Positions 60,151 through 64,000 of a stretch of DNA of 64,000 nucleotides are shown here, piece by piece (the first letter of the stretch is position 1; every line of letters begins with the position of its first letter). The stretch comes from Sisyra terminalis (Eukaryota; Arthropoda; Insecta; Neuroptera; Sisyridae). The stretch covers positions 5,208,001 to 5,272,000 of the forward strand of contig OY292280.1 of assembly GCA_958496175.1 (NCBI GenBank), in the 5' to 3' direction. The notes under the pieces were generated by a model that made no database searches, was not told the DNA's origin, and worked only from the letters and a program-made list of their open reading frames with translations. The position numbers and the translations under genes are program-made.

Positions 60151-62450
60151 TTCATTGTTTCAATTTGATTTTCCGCACCCACCCTCTTAAATTTTATATT
60201 TCAGAATTAGAATACAAAGAAAAGTTAAGATAATGCAACGATAAGGTAAGTAAGGTAAGTTGAATATTTTTCGATATATTATCGAATAATACGATAAAAG
60301 CCAATATCGAAAAATATCTTAACTTTTTGAACTCCTTATCGTTTTTTTTTATATATATAAATTTTAATTTCCTGAAGCAACTCTTTCGAATTACAAATTT
60401 GTTAATTTTGAAAAAAAAAAGGATCAAGGACCGTAAAATGTAGCAATGTTTTTTTACAAATTTTCCAACTTTAACATGGAGCAGCTATGGTTAAAATATT
60501 TTTGGAAAATGCCTTCGATCGAAATTTTTTTTCAATTTTCTTTAAATCTCATAAGAATTGTTAATATATATGAGTTTTAACGTCATTTACATATATCATC
60601 TGATAGCCGTTGCCATTGTCGGAGTCGAGGTCCCTGGTGCGCATCCCGATTGGTCCCGGATTTTTATAACTACTAATAATTGATATCTATTCCTTACAAC
60701 TTATAATTTATTTAATTAGCAGTTATAAGGAAAAGTCACCCCTGGAAATTGATCATTTTTCATGGCTAATTTGGTGCATGCGTTTTCACCTCCTTAATTT
60801 CCCGATTTAATTTTCCAAGGATCTAGTGAACCAATGCTTTTTATTTTTTGCATCATGGTTAAGGATGATTTAGTTTACAATATGCAACTCAATTTTGGCG
60901 AAACAAAACATTCCTTATATCCTTTTTATGCACTCGAAAATTGTCCTTTTTGAAACTTTGAAACGATATTGCGGATGTCCTTTTGCACACAGGATAAAAA
61001 ATTTTTCACTCCACATCTCACGTAAGGACATTTTTTTGAAACTTGACGATTCTCGTGAAAAATCAACGATGGTTAATCCATGGTTTTTTTGAGGACTTGG
61101 CGCGTAGATTTTTTTCGAAATCATACACCTTGTGCGATCTAGAGGAAATGAGCTTAACTTTTTGTTTTGATGCTCACCGAACGGATCCGAAGGAGTGCTT
61201 CGGAAATTCAAAATTGGCTGGCAATTAGGAAATTTCAAGGGTGATTTTCGCCCTTAATTTTTTAAATGCAATAATCAAAGGGGTAATCAAATGAAAGCTA
61301 TTGAATTATTCTATCGATTGATACCAAAAAATAACCAATATCTCCAAGCAATTACTTTGAAAATTGATTTCCCCTAGGTTACTCTTATCCTTTATAAAAT
61401 GTTACTTAAATCATGTCATTTCACGTAAAAAGTAATTAAAAACATTACATTTAAATGAAATTGATGGTTTACAGCTAAATTTGACATTTAAAGGCTGATT
61501 AAAGGTCAACTTTTTGAGAAATTAGCGTCTAAAGGGCTCCGTCATTATCTTCATTTAGGGACAAAAATATCTTTATTTCTTCACCCCTATTGCTATAAAT
61601 CGATCAATTATTAGAAAAGTATTCAAAATATAACATTTTTTCCGCTTGAACATCATTTAAAATTGTATTTTTAACCATTTTTATTTGTATGTTTAGCTGA
61701 TGTCAAAGTTGTTTATGTTTTGCTTTGTAGGCAACCCGGTGAGCATCAATAAAACAATATTCGACGATTTGCCCATTTTGAACAGGTCAATATTCAGTAC
61801 TCCAATTCAAATTTCAGACATTTAAAGGCTGATTTTCTTTATGTCATTTAATGATTGGGGTATCATTTGAAAGCTAATGAATTACTCTATTGATTGATTA
61901 AAAAAAACAACCAATATGTCAAAACTATGACATTAAAATTTGATTGTCCGTAAGCGACTACTTCTTTTTCTGACATTTAAGGGTGGTTTGCACCCTTTAT
62001 TTTATTGCATCCGATTATGATTGGGGTATCAATTGAAAGCTATTCAATTATTCTATCGATTGATACAAAACAATAACCAATATATCCAAGCAATTACTTG
62101 AAACCTTGATTTTCCCTAGGTAACTCTTTAGGTCCCTTTAAACGCTAATTTCTCAAAAAGCAGACCTTTACTCAGTATTAAGTGTCAAATTTAGCTGTAA
62201 TCCATCAATTTTTAATAAGTGTATTGTTTTTAATAAATTTTTAAGGATGTCAATCGAAAGTTTAAGTCCTCCCGTACATGCTGGGCAAATATTTCCGAAA
62301 ACAAACCACATTTAAGGGATGAAATCCTCCATCAAAGAGGCAGAAGAAATCTTCAACCCATCCAAACTTCAAGTCCTTGTAACGTCGTGGATTAAGGGAT
62401 GATTTTCAAACCAAAGATAGATTCGGGTTCGTACCAAAGTATCAAACGAC
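60151..62450. repeat. Repeat-rich stretch with three related 120-base blocks
   Basis: Blocks at about 61260-61380, 61845-61940 and 62010-62130 share AAAGCTATTGAATTATTCTA and AAATAACCAATATCTCCAAG. 61446-61540 recurs inverted at 62125-62215 (AATTAGCGTCTAAAGGG). 60911-60965 resembles 59335-59400 (ATATCCTTTTTATGCACT). No gene recognised. Confidence 0.6.
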
Positions 62451-63848
62451 TAGCTGATCCCCGCGACTTCGTCTGCGTAACGTAAATTATTTTTCTTATT
62501 CCTTTTACGAAAAATATAATCATACTACATCAAACATCAAATAAAAAGTATCGCCAAGTTCAATAAATTCGGTCTTAATTATGACTAAAAAAAGTCGAAA
62601 GTTATCAAAATACTCGCGTCAAAATATCCCCATCTCACTGTTTCGATTCCCGAATGAACCTTTTTCCAAAAACTATTACACTATTGCACTGTACAACACA
62701 ACCGCGAAATTGAAATTTGTACAATTGCACGAAACCCAGTTCTTCCATAATCATGTATAACCATTATGTATTTTTAAACTTATTATTGAAATATCTGAAT
62801 TTCAACTATATAATTAAACCATATTGGATAGTCCAGAGTTCACCATACACGATTTGGCTTATGCCTTTTGCTCTGAAAGAGGATTTTAAATTTCTTTTAT
62901 CATTATGATGATATGACTATTTATTGTTTATCATTATGATGATTTCTGGCTGGAATTGCGAATATTTTTCGTGATCCCTTTCACGCACTTGCAAATAAAA
63001 GATATTGTGCCCCCCCCCCAGAAAAAAATCCTGAATCCGCCCTTGTCGGTTAGGGTAGGAATTTTCAAAAAAAAAAATCTTATCACATGCCTACTTCCTA
63101 TAAGGAATACACCGAATATTAAAATTTCATCAGTCAGAGCGGGTATATAAATATACGATTTTATATATGCACGGTTTTAAAAACGTTTTTATTTTAAGCT
63201 TTATTACTATTATTAATAGTATTACTATTACATTTTTTTCGTTAATATTTCCTTACTGAACAACCCTAAGGATCTATTTACAACAACTTTGTAAAAAAAA
63301 AAAGTTTACTGTCAGATTATTATCTATAAAAACATTTATATTTCTAAAAGGCAGTTTTTTGTACTTTAAATTAAATTACTGTGCTTTTAAATAGTTCAAC
63401 TAAAAATATCAATACAGATCATTTTTTAACTTTGAAATACCTTTCCAATGATATATAACTCGCCTATCTAAAGTAATTTTTTTTTTCATCCCTCAGTTTT
63501 TACGTAAGGGGTACATTCCCTTATTATTTTTAAGGAATGATAAATAGCCTAACGTGTGTGGGTAATTGTGTTGTATCTTAATATAAAGTTTAATTAAATT
63601 CGGTTGTTCCGTTCTTTAGTAAAATCACCAGCGTACGCGATGTAAGAAAGTTTTTAGTAATTTTTTCACACATTATTGGAGTTTTAGTATGGATTCCTAA
63701 TTTTTTTGAAAATTTAATATAGCCTATGTTTACCGGAAATAGTATAGCTTCCCAACAGTGATAGAATTTTTCAAATCGGTCACGTAGTTTCGGAGCCTAT
63801 TCAAAGCAAACAAACAATCAAATCTTTCCTCTTTATAATAATAGAAGA
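62451..63848 (+). mobile_element. Element D (RTE/SINE-like), full-length copy
   Basis: Starts TAGCTGATCCCCGCGACTTC, ends with CGTAGTTTCGGAGCCTATTC and CTTTATAATAATAGA. Homologous to 20168-21468 in opposite orientation. A block of about 250 bases (62960-63210, containing family I sequence) is absent from that copy, so it was inserted here. No protein domain recognised. Confidence 0.78.
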
Positions 63849-64000
63849 TAATATAACAAACCATTTCGAATATAAAAAACAATGTCTTCTTAAATTATAT
63901 CAAAGAATATTTCATGGCTTATCTACCAAAGAATGTCGATGATTGGTTTATTATATGACAATTATCAATAATTTTAAGATCCCTTTTTCTAGGATACGTA

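Noticed and set aside
20842..62908. Matching 63-codon frames at 20842-21033 and 62717-62908
   Set aside because: Both are inside element D copies. Shared sequence is due to the element, and the frame is short with no recognised domain.

Overview
The window is AT-rich animal DNA and most likely comes from a beetle (Coleoptera). The genes have short GT-AG introns (several of about 60-100 bases) and insect-type gene content. One gene encodes a twin-domain serpin of about 849 residues, a type I know from the tenebrionid Tenebrio molitor (SPN93). I see no prokaryotic features, rRNA, tRNA or CRISPR array. Exon structures below were built by hand from splice sites, reading phase and protein family; no transcript data were available.

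Five genes can be supported. (1) 3433-7935, minus: a secreted twin-domain serpin in 12 exons, including a 19-nt first exon. (2) 14208-21949, plus: ceramide kinase in 4 exons, with a 4.2-kb first intron full of repeats. (3) 27187-27570, minus: PAM16/TIM16, a subunit of the mitochondrial import motor. (4) 28427-34257, plus: a TBC1D22-type Rab GTPase-activating protein in 8 exons, head-to-head with PAM16. (5) 38122-43856, plus: a class II DYRK protein kinase (Dyrk2/smi35A type) in 2 coding exons split by a 4-kb intron. The serpin probably acts in haemolymph on Toll/melanisation proteases, CERK in sphingolipid signalling, PAM16 in mitochondrial import, TBC1D22 in Golgi/Rab traffic, and DYRK in cytoplasmic/nuclear signalling. 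They look like unrelated housekeeping and immune genes that happen to be neighbours.

The rest is dense with small mobile elements, named here A-I. Family A (TIR GGGTGGATCACCGTCAGAA, flanked by TTAA) has 4 copies. Family B (pogo/Tigger-like, TA target) has 12. Family C (a foldback/Penelope-like repeat with hammerhead-like hairpins) has about 11. D is an RTE/SINE-like element. E is a dispersed direct repeat. F is a short TIR MITE. G and H are further TTAA elements. I is a hAT-like remnant. There are also hAT elements with 8-bp duplications, several 0.4-1-kb foldbacks, a Penelope GIY-YIG fragment and a transposase zinc-finger fragment. In several places an interrupted and an uninterrupted copy of the same sequence both lie in the window, so target-site duplications can be read directly (B in a palindrome, C in a hAT element, C in a hairpin, H in a tandem duplication).

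From about 44 kb to the right end I recognise no protein gene, only repeats and one possible small spliced transcript (59.57-60.15 kb). The most interesting signals are the twin serpin with a perfect kB site in its first intron, a hammerhead-ribozyme-like sequence at 26686-26734 with related motifs in Penelope-type repeats, an internal module shared by three otherwise different TTAA elements, and an inverted duplication bracketing PAM16 and the first exons of TBC1D22.
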